Shown here: one piece after another, positions 5,518 to 6,615 of the stretch
How the letters are laid out: the number at the start of each line of letters is the position of its first letter
Numbering within the stretch: the first letter of the stretch is position 1
Origin: Lachnospiraceae bacterium
GTDB taxonomy: Bacteria; Bacillota; Clostridia; Lachnospirales; Lachnospiraceae
NCBI GenBank assembly: GCA_017443685.1
Contig: JAFSYD010000146.1
Location: forward strand, 1 to 6,615
DNA: 6,615 nt
Direction: 5' to 3'
Program-made: the position numbers and the translations under genes
Notes under the pieces: model-generated
Databases searched by the model: none
What the model saw: the letters and a program-made list of their open reading frames with translations, nothing else
What the model was told of the DNA's origin: nothing

Positions 5518-6603
5518 ATGGGTTATAAGATCGGTGTCATCAAAGGAGACGGGATCGGACCGGAGATCGTGACGGAAGCTGTAAAGGTGCTGGATCATAT
5601 CGCTTTAAAATACGGACATCAGTTTGATTATACTAAGATATTGATGGGCGGCTGTTCCATCGACGCCTGTGGCGTGCCGCTGACCGAAGAGGCGATCACA
5701 GCGGCGAAGGCGAGCGATGCGGTGCTGATGGGATCCATCGGCGGCGATGCGAAGACGTCCCCGTGGTATCAGCTTCCGCCCGAGAAGCGGCCGGAGGCAG
5801 GTCTGCTCGGCATTCGAAAAGCGCTTAATCTGTTCGCGAATCTTCGTCCTGCAAATCTGTATAAGGAGTTGAAGGAAGCATGTCCTTTGCGGGATGACAT
5901 TATCGGCGACGGCTTCGATATGATGATCATGCGGGAGCTTACCGGCGGTTTATATTTCGGCGCACGCAAGACCGAAGAGATTGACGGCAAAATGACCGCG
6001 GTCGACACCCTGATCTATAATGAAGACGAGATCCGGCGTATCGCGATCCGTGCCTTTGATACGGCGGCAAAGCGGCGGAAAAAGGTGACGAGTGTGGACA
6101 AGGCGAACGTGCTCGATTCTTCCCGTCTGTGGCGGAAGATCGTGGAAGAGGTGGCAAAGGATTATCCCGATATCACCCTGGAGCATATGCTTGTGGATAA
6201 TGCGGCGATGCAGATCGTAAAGAACCCGCGGCAGTTTGACGTGATCCTGACGGAGAATATGTTCGGAGATATCCTTTCCGATGAGGCGAGCATGGTGACC
6301 GGCTCCATCGGAATGTTGGCCAGCGCCAGCCTGAATGACAGTAAGTTTGGCCTGTATGAGCCCAGCCACGGTTCCGCACCGGATATCGCGGGACAGGATA
6401 TCGCAAATCCCATTGCAACGGTGCTCAGCGCATCTATGATGCTGCGCTACAGCTTTGATCTGGACAAAGAAGCGGACGCCATTGACGCGGCAGTGAAGCA
6501 GGTGCTGACGGACGGGTATCGCACCGGAGACATCATGTCGGAGGGCTGCACCAAGGTTGGCTGCTCCAGGATGGGGGATCTGCTGGTAGAAAGGATTCGC
6601 TAA
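5518..6603 (+). CDS. leuB: 3-isopropylmalate dehydrogenase
   Basis: This complete 361-residue cytoplasmic enzyme oxidises and decarboxylates (2R,3S)-3-isopropylmalate to 2-oxoisocaproate with NAD+, the third step of leucine synthesis. Landmarks are the N-terminal [14 protein letters not shown] (4-17), GSIGG (72-76), and the substrate-binding arginines Arg100, Arg110 and Arg139 in [14 protein letters not shown] and MRELTGG. Catalytic Tyr146 (GLYFGAR) and Lys195 (SVDKANVL) follow, with metal ligands Asp227 (VDNAAMQ), Asp251 and Asp255 ([10 protein letters not shown]). The NAD-binding loop is [18 protein letters not shown] (281-298). The Leu residues at 97 and 104 of the [17 protein letters not shown] stretch fit LeuB better than isocitrate or tartrate dehydrogenases. 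Length is typical (about 355-365). ATG 5518 directly opens the conserved [16 protein letters not shown] sequence and has GAAGG 5 bases upstream. The gene has its own predicted promoter. Only 12 bases follow the TAA, so any downstream partners such as ilvD or ilvB are out of view. Confidence 0.96.
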   Translation: MGYKIGVIKGDGIGPEIVTEAVKVLDHIALKYGHQFDYTKILMGGCSIDACGVPLTEEAITAAKASDAVLMGSIGGDAKTSPWYQLPPEKRPEAGLLGIRKALNLFANLRPANLYKELKEACPLRDDIIGDGFDMMIMRELTGGLYFGARKTEEIDGKMTAVDTLIYNEDEIRRIAIRAFDTAAKRRKKVTSVDKANVLDSSRLWRKIVEEVAKDYPDITLEHMLVDNAAMQIVKNPRQFDVILTENMFGDILSDEASMVTGSIGMLASASLNDSKFGLYEPSHGSAPDIAGQDIANPIATVLSASMMLRYSFDLDKEADAIDAAVKQVLTDGYRTGDIMSEGCTKVGCSRMGDLLVERIR

Positions 6604-6615
6604 TTGGATAAATTA

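Overview
The window looks like ordinary chromosome from an anaerobic Clostridia bacterium, probably a member of the Lachnospiraceae. This is inferred from the style of the protein sequences, a moderately high G+C content, an [FeFe]-hydrogenase maturase (which implies anaerobic H2 metabolism) and a Gram-positive type L,D-transpeptidase. No mobile element, CRISPR array, tRNA, rRNA or phage gene was found.

Layout, left to right. (1) The 3' end of a glutamine-dependent NAD+ synthase gene (nadE, +), closed by a Rho-independent terminator at about 476-509. (2) A near-consensus sigma-A promoter (564-591) drives a 601-residue membrane-anchored L,D-transpeptidase (649-2454). It has two PG-binding-type domains, a YkuD catalytic domain and an unusual C-terminal helical module. 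(3) After a 121-bp gap come hisC (histidinol-phosphate aminotransferase family) and a small PF06695 membrane protein. These two overlap by 16 bp and are probably translationally coupled. (4) hydE, the radical-SAM maturase of [FeFe]-hydrogenase, lies on the minus strand. Its stop codon overlaps the stop of the PF06695 gene. (5) A 253-bp divergent intergenic region carries back-to-back promoters for hydE (-) and leuB (+), plus a small leader hairpin in front of leuB. (6) leuB (3-isopropylmalate dehydrogenase, complete) ends 12 bp before the window edge.

Functionally this is a patchwork of housekeeping genes: NAD synthesis, cell-wall cross-linking, histidine or aromatic amino-acid transamination, a membrane protein, hydrogenase maturation and leucine synthesis. 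It is not one dedicated pathway, and I do not see a new multi-gene system. The points most worth a second look are within genes: an SNGC instead of SHGC catalytic motif and an added C-terminal module in the transpeptidase, an N-terminal insertion in HydE that contains an in-frame imperfect duplication, and a leuB leader hairpin bracketed by two identical GAAAGAAGG elements.
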